Origin: Acidobacteriota bacterium
GTDB lineage: Bacteria; Acidobacteriota; Terriglobia; Terriglobales; Acidobacteriaceae
Direction of reading: 5' to 3'
Assembly: GCA_021803035.1 (NCBI GenBank)
Contig: JAJZME010000058.1
Span: forward strand, 19,460-83,459
DNA length: 64,000 nt
The position numbers were made by a program, and so were the translations under genes. Below the pieces are notes generated by a model. The model saw nothing but the letters and a program-made list of their open reading frames with translations. It did no database searches and had not been told where the DNA came from. This document shows, piece after piece, positions 44,938 to 54,788 of the stretch (the first letter of the stretch is position 1; each line of letters starts with the position of its first letter).

Positions 44938-44952
44938 GGAGTTTCCGCGAAG

Positions 44953-46173
44953 ATGAATCGCCGCGATTTTTGCGTGACCGCCGCCGCTGCTGCTGCTGCC
45001 GCATCGGTACCCCTGCACGCACTGACCGGCGCCACAGCGGCCGCGCCCGGGTCGCTGATTACGGCGCATGAGATCGCGGAGATTGACCGTGGATGGGTCT
45101 TGCGCGCGGCCGACAAATACCTCACCGAGCCGCCCATCACCATCACCGCCTACCACTCACCCCGCAGCCACGGAGGCAAGCATGATTACTTCTCCGAGGG
45201 CGATTACTGGTGGCCCAATCCGAAGGATCCCGGCGGCCCGTACATGCGCCGCGACGGCTACTCCAACCCCGACAACTTCAACTCTGACCGCCAGGCGCTG
45301 ATCCGGCTCAGCCTGCAGGTGCCGGCCTTGATGTCCGCCTATTTAATGACGCGCCAGATGCGCTACGCGCGGCACGCCGCTCTCCATCTGCGCGCCTGGT
45401 TTCTCAACCCCACCACCTTGATGAATCCTTCGCTCACATACGCGCAGGCCATCTACGGCAGAACTTACGGGCGCGGCATCGGCATCATCGACACCATACA
45501 CCTGATTGAAGTCACCCGCGCCGCCCGCCATCTCGACAGAACCGGCGCGCTTACCCCTGCCGAAATCGCCGGCGTCAGGAAGTGGTTTGCCGACTACCTG
45601 AACTGGATGCGCACCTCGAAGAACGGCAGGGACGAGGAAGCGGCCAGGAACAACCACGGATCAAGCTGGGTTGCGCAGGCAGCGGCCTACGCGGCTTACA
45701 CCGGCAACCGCGAGGCCGTCGCCATGTGCCGCAACCGCTTCAGGAGCGCGTTGCTGCCCACACAGCTTGCGCCCAACGGCAGCTTTCCACTGGAGCTCGC
45801 CCGCACCAAGCCTTACAGCTACTCGCTCTTCAACCTCGATGTGCTGGCCATGGTCTGCCAGATCGCATCGTCGCGTGACAGCGCCGCCGACGATCTCTGG
45901 CAGTTCGCGCTGCCCGACGGCGACCACTACCGGAAGGCTGTCGATTTCATGTATCCCTACATCAAGGACAAGAGCAAGTGGCCCTACCGGCAGGACGTGG
46001 AGTATTGGAACGACCTGCCCAACCGCCAACCCAGCCTGTTATTCGCCGGCCTCGCGTACCGCCTGCCCAGGTACATCGCTCTGTGGCGCACATTGCGGCC
46101 CATGCCGAAAACTGCCGAGATCATCCGCAACTTCCCCTGCCGCCAGCCGCTGCTCTGGGTGACGCCGGTTTAG
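44953..46173 (+). CDS. Alginate-lyase family polysaccharide lyase
   Basis: 406 residues, starting 15 bases after the GH2 stop. A short Tat-like/Ala-rich signal peptide opens it (MNRRDFCVTAAAAAAAA). The alpha-toroid fold of the alginate_lyase family (PL5/PL38-type) is indicated by GDYWWPNPKDPGGPYMRRDG, the PSLTYAQAIYGRTYGRGIGI segment, the catalytic-site NNHGSSWVAQAAAYA and the terminal DVEYWNDLPNRQPSLLFAGL. Members cleave mannuronate or glucuronate polymers by beta-elimination; the neighbouring GH79 and CE15 enzymes favour a glucuronate-type substrate. Probably co-transcribed with GH2 and the next gene. Confidence 0.82.
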   Translation: MNRRDFCVTAAAAAAAASVPLHALTGATAAAPGSLITAHEIAEIDRGWVLRAADKYLTEPPITITAYHSPRSHGGKHDYFSEGDYWWPNPKDPGGPYMRRDGYSNPDNFNSDRQALIRLSLQVPALMSAYLMTRQMRYARHAALHLRAWFLNPTTLMNPSLTYAQAIYGRTYGRGIGIIDTIHLIEVTRAARHLDRTGALTPAEIAGVRKWFADYLNWMRTSKNGRDEEAARNNHGSSWVAQAAAYAAYTGNREAVAMCRNRFRSALLPTQLAPNGSFPLELARTKPYSYSLFNLDVLAMVCQIASSRDSAADDLWQFALPDGDHYRKAVDFMYPYIKDKSKWPYRQDVEYWNDLPNRQPSLLFAGLAYRLPRYIALWRTLRPMPKTAEIIRNFPCRQPLLWVTPV

Positions 46174-46208
46174 CAAGTGTCCTAGAAATTTGTGGAGGGA
46201 AATAATTG

Positions 46209-48194
46209 ATGCGTCTTGCTCTTGTTCGCGCCAGCGTTGTTCTGGGAATCACCGGGGTCGTGCTTTGCAGCCCCTCCATGCTGACTGCGCAGAAGGTCGG
46301 CAAGAAATCGGCCTCGGCCCATCGCAAGCCCACTTACCTGTTGCAGCAGATGCGCACGCTGCGCTATCAGTTGAAGCCCCAATACATGGGGGTTCACCCG
46401 CGTGTCTACTTCACGGATGCGGAACTGAAGGTGCTGCGCACCCGCGCGCACGGCGTGGACAAGGTCTGGTGGCAGCGCCAGTTGGCCTCCCTGCGCGTTC
46501 TGAAGGGACCGCCGCCCGCGCCGCCGGCGCAGGCGCGGCGCAATCAGAATACGGTGGGCCTGGCCATCGCCGAAGCTGCATTTGCCTACCGCATCCAGGG
46601 CACGCCCCGGATTCTCGCCCTGACCAAAGAGTACATGAATGCCGCTTGCAGCTATCCGGTGTGGGGCTACACCTACGACAAGCCCAACGTCGATCTTGCG
46701 GCGGGACATCTGCTCTACGGCGTGGCTGTTGGCTACGATCTGCTCTACCACGACCTGACGCCGCCGGAGCGCGCAAGGTATCGCGCCTGCATCGCGTTCC
46801 ACGGCCACCTGGTGTATGAGTTCTTTCGTCCCAGGCCCGGGCACAAGTGGACATTCAGCCAGAACCACACGTTTATTCCGATTGCCGGCCTGGGCGTGGC
46901 CGCTTACGCCGTCTACGGCGAAGTACCCGAAGCGGCGCAGTGGGCGGCACTAGCCCGCGCCATCTATAAACGCGTTCTTGAAACCTATTCTCAGGACGGC
47001 TATTACTATGAGGGCGTTGAGTATTGGATCTTCGCAACGCCCTGGCTTATTCACTATCTTGACGCCCTCAAGCATGCCGCCGGCGTTGACCTGTTCAACC
47101 AGTCCGGATTACGGAAAGCCGATCTCTATATGGCTTACAGCATGACTCCGGGTGGCCAGTTGCCCTTCGACTTCGGCGACGTCTACGAAGGCGCAATTAC
47201 GCGTGCGCACCAAGGCTCACCTTATCGCCGCAGCCACCCGAACGGCCATTTCCGCACCAACTACAATCTGCTGTACGATCTTGCCGCACAATTTCACAGC
47301 CCGCAGATTCAGGGAGTTGCAGACTGGTTGCGGAGCCTCGGCCAAACCTCGCAGGAGCCGTGGTGGACGCTGGCATGGCGCGATCCCAATCTGCCCTCCG
47401 AGCCCATGACCAGGCTGAAGCCCTGGCACTGGTTCCACGACCATGATGTGGTGTTCTGGCGCAGCGGCTGGGGCCCGAGCGCCACCGCGATTGCGTTCCG
47501 ATGCGGCCCACCGGAGGGCCATTCGGCGACCGGGTTGATACCCAGGCTGCCTGCCTGGCGCCGCTCGGAAGGCCACAATCATCCCGATATCAACAGCTTC
47601 ATCATCTGGGCTCACGACGCATATCTGACGGGGAATTCGGGCTATGCCGGCGTACCCCGGTCCATCAGCGCCAATACGCTGCTGGTCGATGGCAAAGGCC
47701 AGGGTCATACGGGCGGACACGATGCGTGGAAGGGCTTCCCTTACACGCTCCTGAACAAGGTCCGGATTGTCAAAGCGGTCCTCACCAGCAGCGGTTTCGA
47801 TATTGAAGGCGAAGCAGCCGGAGCTTATGATCCGTCGCTGGGGCTCACCGAATATCAACGTGAACTGAAAATGACCAGCCCGGGGCAAATTGTTGTCGAA
47901 GATCACATCGCCAGCACCAGGCCTGACACATACAGTGAGGTGTTGCACGCAGACCGCGGGATCATCGAGCGCCGGCCTGACGACTTCACTCTGGAAGGCT
48001 ACGGAGGCGCTCTTCAGGCCGATCTCAAGCAACCCAGGAATGTAAGTGAATCCATTGAAAAGAACATGGTCGTGGGGCCGGGCAAGCCGGGCTCGGTCCA
48101 AAAGGGCACATTGGAACAGAGAGGCATGCGGGTGGTCGTCAGCACCAAGCACCCTGTTACCTCAGCCGAGTTCCTATGGAAGCTATCTTTTTAG
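46209..48194 (+). CDS. Heparinase II/III-like polysaccharide lyase
   Basis: 661 residues from ATG 46209, with GGAGGG upstream and a signal peptide (MRLALVRASVVLGITGVVLC). The N-terminal alpha-barrel (GVHPRVYFTDAELKVLRTRA, SQNHTFIPIAGLGVAAYAVY, SQDGYYYEGVEYWIFATPWL) precedes a heparinase II/III beta-sandwich region (DVVFWRSGWGPSATAIAFRC, RSEGHNHPDINSFIIWAHDA). The His-rich GHNHPDINSF is the usual metal/active-site strand, and WSFSQNH-like residues supply the catalytic pair. Families with this layout (PL12, PL15, PL17, PL21) act on uronic-acid polymers; exact family not decided. Third gene of the operon, 35 bases after the lyase. Confidence 0.8.
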   Translation: MRLALVRASVVLGITGVVLCSPSMLTAQKVGKKSASAHRKPTYLLQQMRTLRYQLKPQYMGVHPRVYFTDAELKVLRTRAHGVDKVWWQRQLASLRVLKGPPPAPPAQARRNQNTVGLAIAEAAFAYRIQGTPRILALTKEYMNAACSYPVWGYTYDKPNVDLAAGHLLYGVAVGYDLLYHDLTPPERARYRACIAFHGHLVYEFFRPRPGHKWTFSQNHTFIPIAGLGVAAYAVYGEVPEAAQWAALARAIYKRVLETYSQDGYYYEGVEYWIFATPWLIHYLDALKHAAGVDLFNQSGLRKADLYMAYSMTPGGQLPFDFGDVYEGAITRAHQGSPYRRSHPNGHFRTNYNLLYDLAAQFHSPQIQGVADWLRSLGQTSQEPWWTLAWRDPNLPSEPMTRLKPWHWFHDHDVVFWRSGWGPSATAIAFRCGPPEGHSATGLIPRLPAWRRSEGHNHPDINSFIIWAHDAYLTGNSGYAGVPRSISANTLLVDGKGQGHTGGHDAWKGFPYTLLNKVRIVKAVLTSSGFDIEGEAAGAYDPSLGLTEYQRELKMTSPGQIVVEDHIASTRPDTYSEVLHADRGIIERRPDDFTLEGYGGALQADLKQPRNVSESIEKNMVVGPGKPGSVQKGTLEQRGMRVVVSTKHPVTSAEFLWKLSF

Positions 48195-48804
48195 TCAATA
48201 GACAAGCAAATAACAAACTGCGGGAGTTGGGCTGCTTCTGCGCGGCAATTTCCCGGTCCAGGCAGGCCGGCGCAGCAGAGAGCGCCAAAGCCTGGCGGCG
48301 TGACTCGTTGACCTGGCTGAGGTTATATCCAGACATCCTCTTGAAAGCCTTGAGGTTGGAACTGCATCGCAGCCAGGTTTGACACAAGCGGGCCTTGATT
48401 GCAGGCGGGCAAAAACGCAGCGCGGTCCCGAAATACCTCAGAGTCAAACAGTATGACACTTGCCTAAACCCGGCCCATCATTTCACCATCACAACCGAAT
48501 TCAATCAACCACGCGATGGTCTCTCCGTCGTCCGTAGCTTGACCGCGGGCGCGGAAGAATAACCGCGCAGCTCTGGCTGTGATAAGGATCGCAACCGGAG
48601 TGATTTGGATCACAGCCAGCTTGACAGCGGGCGCGGAAAATGGCGGGCACCAATCGTGTTTTGTCCTTCCCGTTCGCCGTTCAGCCGAGGCTGGCCATGC
48701 GAGGTTGTGGCTCCTGAAGCAGTCCTGTCGGGACGGCCAGGGACCGCAGAAGTCAACAAAGGAGCTCAAAAAGCAGGCAAGCGGAACATTTCAAAGGAGG
48801 AGTG
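48195..48804. other. Regulatory region upstream of the TonB-dependent receptor
   Basis: No protein gene is supported. It holds tandem CRP-like sites, two 23-base direct repeats around them (AGCTTGACMGCGGGCGCGGA type at 48536 and 48618), a TTGACA within the second repeat, and the AAGGAGGAGTG ribosome binding site of the receptor. Confidence 0.5.
48578..48614 (+). promoter_or_regulatory. Tandem CRP/FNR-family-like binding sites
   Basis: TGTGA-TAAGGA-TCGCA (48578-48593) and AGTGA-TTTGGA-TCACA (48599-48614) each match the CRP consensus TGTGA-N6-TCACA with one mismatch. Their centres are 21 bases apart, two helical turns, so both would face one side of the DNA. The outer halves form a perfect 9-bp inverted repeat (GGCTGTGAT/ATCACAGCC). 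A TTGACA hexamer begins seven bases after the second site. Confidence 0.5.
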
Positions 48805-51800
48805 ATGAAAGGCCTTGCAATGCATCGGCTGCAGGCGCACCCGTTGTGGAGGTTGCTCGTTTTAACAGTTTCGGTCGCGTTTGCATTGATAGTGTGCACC
48901 TCGGTTGCCGTGGCGCAGAGCGGCGCCGGCTTGATCGAGGGCACCGTGAAGGATCCAACCGGCGCGGTGATTCCCCATGCCACCATTACGGTTGTAAACC
49001 AGGCTACAAATGTAAAGAACACAACCCAATCGAACGGCGACGGCTTCTATCTGGTACCGGGGCTGTTCACCGGCACTTACAGGGTGTCTGTCACTGCGCC
49101 GAATATGGAGACTTATATCCGGACCATCGATCTGCTGGTGTCGCAGACCGCGGTGATCAATCCCGTAATGACCGCTGGGGCGGTGACGCAACAGGTGACG
49201 GTTAAAGCCAATGCGGTCCAGCTTGTCGACACCACGAACGGCGTCATCGGATCCACCCTCGAAAATGCCAGAATCAACCAGCTCCCGATGAACGGCCGCA
49301 ACATCATCAGCGAGGTGAATGAGACAACGCCGGGACTGTCAAGTTGTCCCGAATCCGATTCCTGCGCGGACGGATTAACGGGGCCGGCGATTAAATACGA
49401 AGTGGATGGCGCCTCGCTGGAAAATCGTGAATTCGGCGGTGTGCACATTGGAGCTTCCGAGATGGTCGATCCGGATTCGGTGCAGGAGGTTCATGTGGAC
49501 CTTCTGGGCGCCGGGGCACGATATTCGTCCCCCGCAACCGTGATCCTGCAAACCAAATCCGGCACCAACCAGTTGCACGGCACCGCCTTCTGGACGGCGC
49601 GCAATAACTACATCGGGATCGCGCGCAGCCGCAGCAATCCTTCCAACTTCGTCGCCCCCAAATACATCCGCAACGAGTTCGGCGTCTCCGCCGGCGGCCC
49701 CATTGTCATCCCCCATATCTACAATGGCAAGAACAAGTCCTTCTGGTTCTTTGCCTATGAGCGGTACTCGCTATCGCAAATCAAAATACAGAACGAAACC
49801 ACGCCAACGGTTGCCATGCGCAATGGTGACTTCAGCGGCCTGGTCAGCAAATCGGGCATCCTGCAGCAGCTCTATAACCCGTACACCACCGCGTCATCTT
49901 CCGCCTGCGCGGCGCCGGCAGCCGACGGCGGCGGCACGGTATCCGACCAGTGGTGCCGCACCCCGTTTACCAACAACAAGATTCCCACCAACCTCGAATC
50001 TCCGACCGCCAAGATCTTCAACGAAATGACGCCGTTGCCCACAAACAATGAAAATCCGCTGGCCGGCACCAACCTTACCGGAATGGATCCTGAGCTCCAG
50101 GTCGAACCGCAGATCACCTTCCGCCTCGATCACACCTTCAACGAAAGCAATCACGCCTATCTGCGCTACACGCAGAACCTGACCGTCAGCACCACCCCGC
50201 GCAATGACCCGAAAAACGAGTCGTATACTCTGCCGGTCACCCTTTCGAACGGGACCAAGATTCCCTATGGAGCCAGCGGCATTGCCAAGAACGAGGACGC
50301 GGTCTTTGCCGCCTCGATCGGCTTCACACACATCTTTTCGCCCACGTTCTTTTCTGACACCCTGCTGGCCCAGAGCTGGCAGGGCGAACAGAACCTTGCT
50401 GGCGGCAACCCGTTTATGGATTATGAATCCGCGTTGGGATTACCCAACAACTTCGGCGAAATCGGCTTCCCCTATGTGGAAAGCATCTTCCAGCCGATGG
50501 ACGGCACGCAATTCCAGTACGGAATGACCTATATCTTCTCTGAGATTGAAGAGAACCTGACGAAAATAGCCGGCAGGCACCAGTTGGAATTCGGGGTCAT
50601 CTTCCACCATGCCCGCTTCGGCAACCGGCCCGACGAAATCAAAGATGAACTCAATTTCGGTGGCGAAGACACCGGCCTGCTGAACCCGAAGACCGGCACG
50701 AGTTACAACGGCTTTTCGAATACCGGGCAGCTCAACGCCGACGAGTTCCTGGGCGGCGCCCAGCAGTACCTCGTCAACCTTGAGCCGCCATATCAGAATA
50801 TGCGCCAGTTCTCCTACGCGTCATACCTGGAGGACCACTACCACGTTCGCAACAACTTGACCCTGGACCTCGGGCTTCGCTGGGAGGCGCACCCGGCCAT
50901 CCACGAGTCGCAAGGGGCGATGATGAGCTTCGACCTGAAACACGACGCCATTGTTACCACCGCTCCGGTTTCTCAACTGATTAGAGAGGGCCTGACCACC
51001 CAGGCCATCATCACCAACGACGAGCTGGATGGGGCGAAGTTCGAAACTCCCAACCAGGCAGGATTGCCTTCGATGCTGGTCGACAACTTCGATTTCACCT
51101 GGGGTCCGCGCTTGGGCGTTGCCTGGCAGCCCTTCAGCCGCTGGAAGACCGTACTCCGCGGCGGCTTGGGCCGTTACATTTACCCGGTGCCCATTCGCGA
51201 GGGCTACCGCGAGGTGCAACGCAACAATCCCTTCGTTGCCGGCTACGAAGTCAACTACACCAGCTCCGAGTATGCGCCCGACAGCAAGCCCCATTACATG
51301 CTGCGCTCCTCACCAAACTCTTCATCGGACTTTAGTCCCACCTCCACCGGCACGCCGATTATGGGCTTCAACAGTGCAAATACCGTCAACTCCAACACCA
51401 CCACGTCAATCAAGCCTGGCTTCAGCATTATCAGCATCGACCCGGATTATGCGCCGAGCTATGTTACCCAGGGCGACTTTACCATCGAGCAGCCGTTAAA
51501 ATGGAACTCCGCGTTGCGCATCAGCTATGTCTACACACACGGAACTAATCTGAATAACTACTTCTACTACAACAATCACCCGTCGGAGTACAGTTGGGAA
51601 ATCCAAACTGGAACCGAAACGCCACGCAGCCAGGCTATCGGGCCGGAAAATGCCAATACCGGCGAAGGGCCCTATGACAACGTGACTTATGGCGGCGGCA
51701 GCTACCAGATTCAGAAGAGCGGCTGGTCCAACTACAATGCCCTCCAGGCCAACTACCAGCGGCTCTTTCATAATGGCTCCGCCTGGCAGATCATGTATGT

Positions 51801-52788
51801 CTGGTCCAACTCCTTCCGCACCGGCGGCGATTACGGCGGCACGTTCGCTGACGACGTCGACCCCTATATCAATTACGTCAACTCCGGACCCGGCCAGGTA
51901 AGTTTCCCGTATGGGCAGGCCGCTGCGCCTGTTCTTCCGCCACCGCCGCCGGCCGGCGTTTCAAAGGACGGCTACTACAAGGCCCTCAATCGCTTCGAGA
52001 ACTACATGGTCGACACGAGCAACCCGCGGCAGCACCTGCAGTTCAACGGCATTATCGACCTTCCCTTCGGGCGCCACCAGATGTTCTTCACCCATGTAAA
52101 CAAGGGCCTGAATGAGCTGGTCGGCGGATGGCAGCTTGCCGCGGCCGGCAACCTCGTTTCGCAGGATTTTCCCATCAACACCAAGAACTGGGGCCCCACC
52201 AGCAAACTGCATGTTTACAAGCGGCACACCATCACCGATTGCCGCAGCGGCGAGTGCCTGAAGGGGATCATGTGGTTTAACGGCTACATCCCGCCCACGG
52301 CGCTGCCCAACAATTCTTGTTCGGCCGGCTCCGGCAAGGTGGTGAACGATGTTCCCGGCGGCTATGTGCCCTATCAGACCCCGATCGATACCACTTGCGG
52401 ATCGACATACTATGACGACAATGAAGTGGCCATCAGCAACGTAGCTGGCCAGGCGGACAACACGGCGATTGGATACGATCCATACCCGACCAGCAATGCC
52501 AACAATGGTCCATCCCAAGGGTCGATCGCTGTCACCAACCCGTTTGCCCGCACGGTTCTGAACGGGCCGATGAACTTCTCTGCCGATGCCTCGATCTTCA
52601 AGGTCTTTCCCATCACTGAGCGCATGGCGTTGCGCGTCAACCTGGATGCCTTCAATGTCTTCAACATCCAGGGCACGAACGACCCCAGCGGCAGCGATGG
52701 AACAGAGATCATCCAGGCGGGCGGCGTAGGAGGCAGCTCCCACAACACACCGCGCCAGCTCCAATTTACCGCGCGGCTCACCTTCTAA
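48805..52788 (+). CDS. TonB-dependent receptor, Oar-like with N-terminal carboxypeptidase-regulatory domain
   Basis: About 1327 residues from ATG 48805 (AAGGAGG upstream); GTG 48802 is in frame but less likely. Signal peptide with cleavage near VAVAQSG. The CarboxypepD_reg domain is visible: AGLIEGTVKDPTGAVIPHAT through VPGLFTGTYRVSVTAP. It is followed by a plug region (ENARINQLPMNGRNIISEVN, GGPIVIPHIYNGKNKSFWFF) and a 22-strand-type barrel (FRLDHTFNESNHAYLRYTQN; LGLRWEAHPAI), ending with the terminal Phe of the insertion signal (RQLQFTARLTF). This is the typical acidobacterial receptor for large glycans. No SusD partner is present. Its position inside the lyase/glycosidase cluster makes oligosaccharide uptake the likely role. 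Confidence 0.92.
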   Translation: MKGLAMHRLQAHPLWRLLVLTVSVAFALIVCTSVAVAQSGAGLIEGTVKDPTGAVIPHATITVVNQATNVKNTTQSNGDGFYLVPGLFTGTYRVSVTAPNMETYIRTIDLLVSQTAVINPVMTAGAVTQQVTVKANAVQLVDTTNGVIGSTLENARINQLPMNGRNIISEVNETTPGLSSCPESDSCADGLTGPAIKYEVDGASLENREFGGVHIGASEMVDPDSVQEVHVDLLGAGARYSSPATVILQTKSGTNQLHGTAFWTARNNYIGIARSRSNPSNFVAPKYIRNEFGVSAGGPIVIPHIYNGKNKSFWFFAYERYSLSQIKIQNETTPTVAMRNGDFSGLVSKSGILQQLYNPYTTASSSACAAPAADGGGTVSDQWCRTPFTNNKIPTNLESPTAKIFNEMTPLPTNNENPLAGTNLTGMDPELQVEPQITFRLDHTFNESNHAYLRYTQNLTVSTTPRNDPKNESYTLPVTLSNGTKIPYGASGIAKNEDAVFAASIGFTHIFSPTFFSDTLLAQSWQGEQNLAGGNPFMDYESALGLPNNFGEIGFPYVESIFQPMDGTQFQYGMTYIFSEIEENLTKIAGRHQLEFGVIFHHARFGNRPDEIKDELNFGGEDTGLLNPKTGTSYNGFSNTGQLNADEFLGGAQQYLVNLEPPYQNMRQFSYASYLEDHYHVRNNLTLDLGLRWEAHPAIHESQGAMMSFDLKHDAIVTTAPVSQLIREGLTTQAIITNDELDGAKFETPNQAGLPSMLVDNFDFTWGPRLGVAWQPFSRWKTVLRGGLGRYIYPVPIREGYREVQRNNPFVAGYEVNYTSSEYAPDSKPHYMLRSSPNSSSDFSPTSTGTPIMGFNSANTVNSNTTTSIKPGFSIISIDPDYAPSYVTQGDFTIEQPLKWNSALRISYVYTHGTNLNNYFYYNNHPSEYSWEIQTGTETPRSQAIGPENANTGEGPYDNVTYGGGSYQIQKSGWSNYNALQANYQRLFHNGSAWQIMYVWSNSFRTGGDYGGTFADDVDPYINYVNSGPGQVSFPYGQAAAPVLPPPPPAGVSKDGYYKALNRFENYMVDTSNPRQHLQFNGIIDLPFGRHQMFFTHVNKGLNELVGGWQLAAAGNLVSQDFPINTKNWGPTSKLHVYKRHTITDCRSGECLKGIMWFNGYIPPTALPNNSCSAGSGKVVNDVPGGYVPYQTPIDTTCGSTYYDDNEVAISNVAGQADNTAIGYDPYPTSNANNGPSQGSIAVTNPFARTVLNGPMNFSADASIFKVFPITERMALRVNLDAFNVFNIQGTNDPSGSDGTEIIQAGGVGGSSHNTPRQLQFTARLTF

Positions 52789-52920
52789 CTGAATTCTTCC
52801 GGCATTCTTGCAGCCCGTTCAAGCAATCGACCGGGCTGCGGGAATGAAGCTTGGTGTCCTGACAACCTGGGGCAAAGTTCAATTTCCAGAAAACCTGCCC
52901 CTCAGCGGCGGTTGATGACT

Positions 52921-52985
52921 GTAACTCAAATGTCCTGTCATCCTGGGGCGAAGCCGAAGGATCTGCGGTTGTTCCAGTTTTTCCG
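52921..52985. repeat. REP-like intergenic repeat, second copy
   Basis: CCTGTCATCCTGGGGCGAAG followed by CCGAAGGATCTGCGG resembles the repeat at 21334 in both sequence and layout. It lies in the 310-base gap between the receptor and the first GH79 gene, where it could terminate or attenuate read-through. Confidence 0.5.
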
Positions 52986-53098
52986 CGGAGGACATTTCTT
53001 CCGCAGGCCTCAATCAAGCCGCCCTGATAGGAAGCAACAGACGGCAAGACCAAAATCGCGCCATATCAAAACCAAACTTTCACCACGGACTGGTCATC

Positions 53099-54697
53099 AT
53101 GAAAAGAATCCCTGATGCTTCTTCTGCTGTCTATCCATCCAGGTTCTCCAGCCAACTGACCCGCCGCCGGGCGCTTCAGGGCGCCCTGGCCTTCGCCGCC
53201 ACATCCCTTGTTGCCGGTTGCGGATCTTCCTCTTCTTCGCCTCCGCCCTCCGCGCCATCTTCACCCTCTACGCCGTCTTCGCCCAGCGGCAATCAGCAGC
53301 CTGTGCCCTCCGGTCCCACCACCAGCGCCACACTGACCGTTACCGCAACGGTTGCAGGCGCCATTCCCTCTGCCTTTGCCGGACTCTCCTATGAAAAAAG
53401 CACGCTTTATGAGAATCCCTATCTCTTTACCGGTTCGAACAACAATCTCATCGGCATGTTCAAACGTCTCGGCGCCAGTGTCCTGCGCATCGGCGGAAAC
53501 TCCGTGGACCGCAATGTCTGGACTGCCAGCGGCGCCGGGCAAACCGAGGGGCAGATTGCTCCCGCCGACGTAGATGCGCTGGCAGCCTTTGTGCAGGCCA
53601 CCGGATGGCAATGCCTCTATGGCATCAACCTCGGCGGCGCCGGCCCCAATCCATATACCAGCGGTTCCATCACCGCGGTCACCACACCGGCATTGGCAGC
53701 CGCCGAAGTGGCCTACGCCGCCTCAAAGTTCGGGTCCTCTCTGCTCGGCATCGAGATCGGCAACGAGTGCGACCTCTATGGCAACTCGTACTTCGCCGGC
53801 GCGGACTGGTCGCTCTCCCAGTTCGAGTCGCTCTGGGCCACTTACCGAGCCGCGATCGTGGCGCAAACTCCGGACGTCAGCGTCACCGGTCCCGCCGATG
53901 CGAGCAACGAGGGCACCTGGACTGTGCCCTTCGGCGAATGGGCCACAAGCAAGAACATCACCCTGCTTACCCAGCACTACTACCGGGCCAACGGAGGCCT
54001 CTCCACCTCCACCGCGGAGTTCCTCATTAGCCCTGACACCAGCCTCGTAAAGGATCTTTCCACTCTCCGCGCTGGGGCAAAGACCGTTGGCGTGCCCTAT
54101 CGCATGTCGGAGTGCAACTCCTTCTATAACGGCGGTTCCAGCGGCGTCAGCGATTCCTACGCCTCCTCCCTGTGGGTCATCGACTTCCTCTTCGACTGCG
54201 CCCTGGGCGGGTCGGTCGGGACCAACTTGCACGGCGGCGGCAATGGCACTGGATATACCCCTATCGCCGACGCGAACGGCGCGGTCGTCGAGGCCCGGCC
54301 CGAGTACTACGGCATGCTTCTCTTCACCCTTGCTGGAAGCGGGTCGCTCTACACCACCAGCCTCTCCGCCGATGGGCTCAATGCCACCGCCTACGCCGTG
54401 AAAACCTCCTCGGGCCTCAATCTGATCATCGTCAACAAGGACTCGACCCAGAACCTGCAACTCACCGCCCAGTTGCCGGACAACGCCACCTCCGCTGCGC
54501 TGCTTGAAATGACGCAGCTCTCCAGCGGCGCCAGCGGCCCCAACCTGTCCGCCACCAGCGGAGTTACCATCCAGGGCGCGAGCGTGAACCTCGACGGCTC
54601 ATTTACTCCGGGCACGGCCTATGCGCTAAACCCAAGCGGCATGACGCTCACCTGCTACGTTCCGGCACTGAGCGCCGTCTTGATTCAAATTACGTAA
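53099..54697 (+). CDS. GH79-like glycosidase, lipoprotein (paralogue 1)
   Basis: 532 residues. The N-terminus has a Tat-like TRRRALQGALAFAATSLVAGC ending in a lipobox Cys, then a Ser/Pro linker (SSSSSPPPSAPSSPSTPSSP), so the enzyme should be anchored outside the cytoplasmic membrane. The clan A TIM barrel carries the acid/base Glu223 in GIEIGNECDLYG and the nucleophile Glu338 in YRMSECNSFY. A C-terminal beta domain (LSADGLNATAYAVKTSSGLN) follows. GH79 contains beta-glucuronidases and heparanase-like enzymes. It is about 60% similar by eye to the next gene. Substrate is inferred to be a glucuronic-acid-containing glycan. Confidence 0.85.
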   Translation: MKRIPDASSAVYPSRFSSQLTRRRALQGALAFAATSLVAGCGSSSSSPPPSAPSSPSTPSSPSGNQQPVPSGPTTSATLTVTATVAGAIPSAFAGLSYEKSTLYENPYLFTGSNNNLIGMFKRLGASVLRIGGNSVDRNVWTASGAGQTEGQIAPADVDALAAFVQATGWQCLYGINLGGAGPNPYTSGSITAVTTPALAAAEVAYAASKFGSSLLGIEIGNECDLYGNSYFAGADWSLSQFESLWATYRAAIVAQTPDVSVTGPADASNEGTWTVPFGEWATSKNITLLTQHYYRANGGLSTSTAEFLISPDTSLVKDLSTLRAGAKTVGVPYRMSECNSFYNGGSSGVSDSYASSLWVIDFLFDCALGGSVGTNLHGGGNGTGYTPIADANGAVVEARPEYYGMLLFTLAGSGSLYTTSLSADGLNATAYAVKTSSGLNLIIVNKDSTQNLQLTAQLPDNATSAALLEMTQLSSGASGPNLSATSGVTIQGASVNLDGSFTPGTAYALNPSGMTLTCYVPALSAVLIQIT

Positions 54698-54788
54698 CAC
54701 CAGCGCGCCATTTGCGGCTTTACAGGACGGAGCCTCCCGGCGATGACCGCGAGGCTGCGGCGCATACTGGACATAGGAGACCGCGGCC

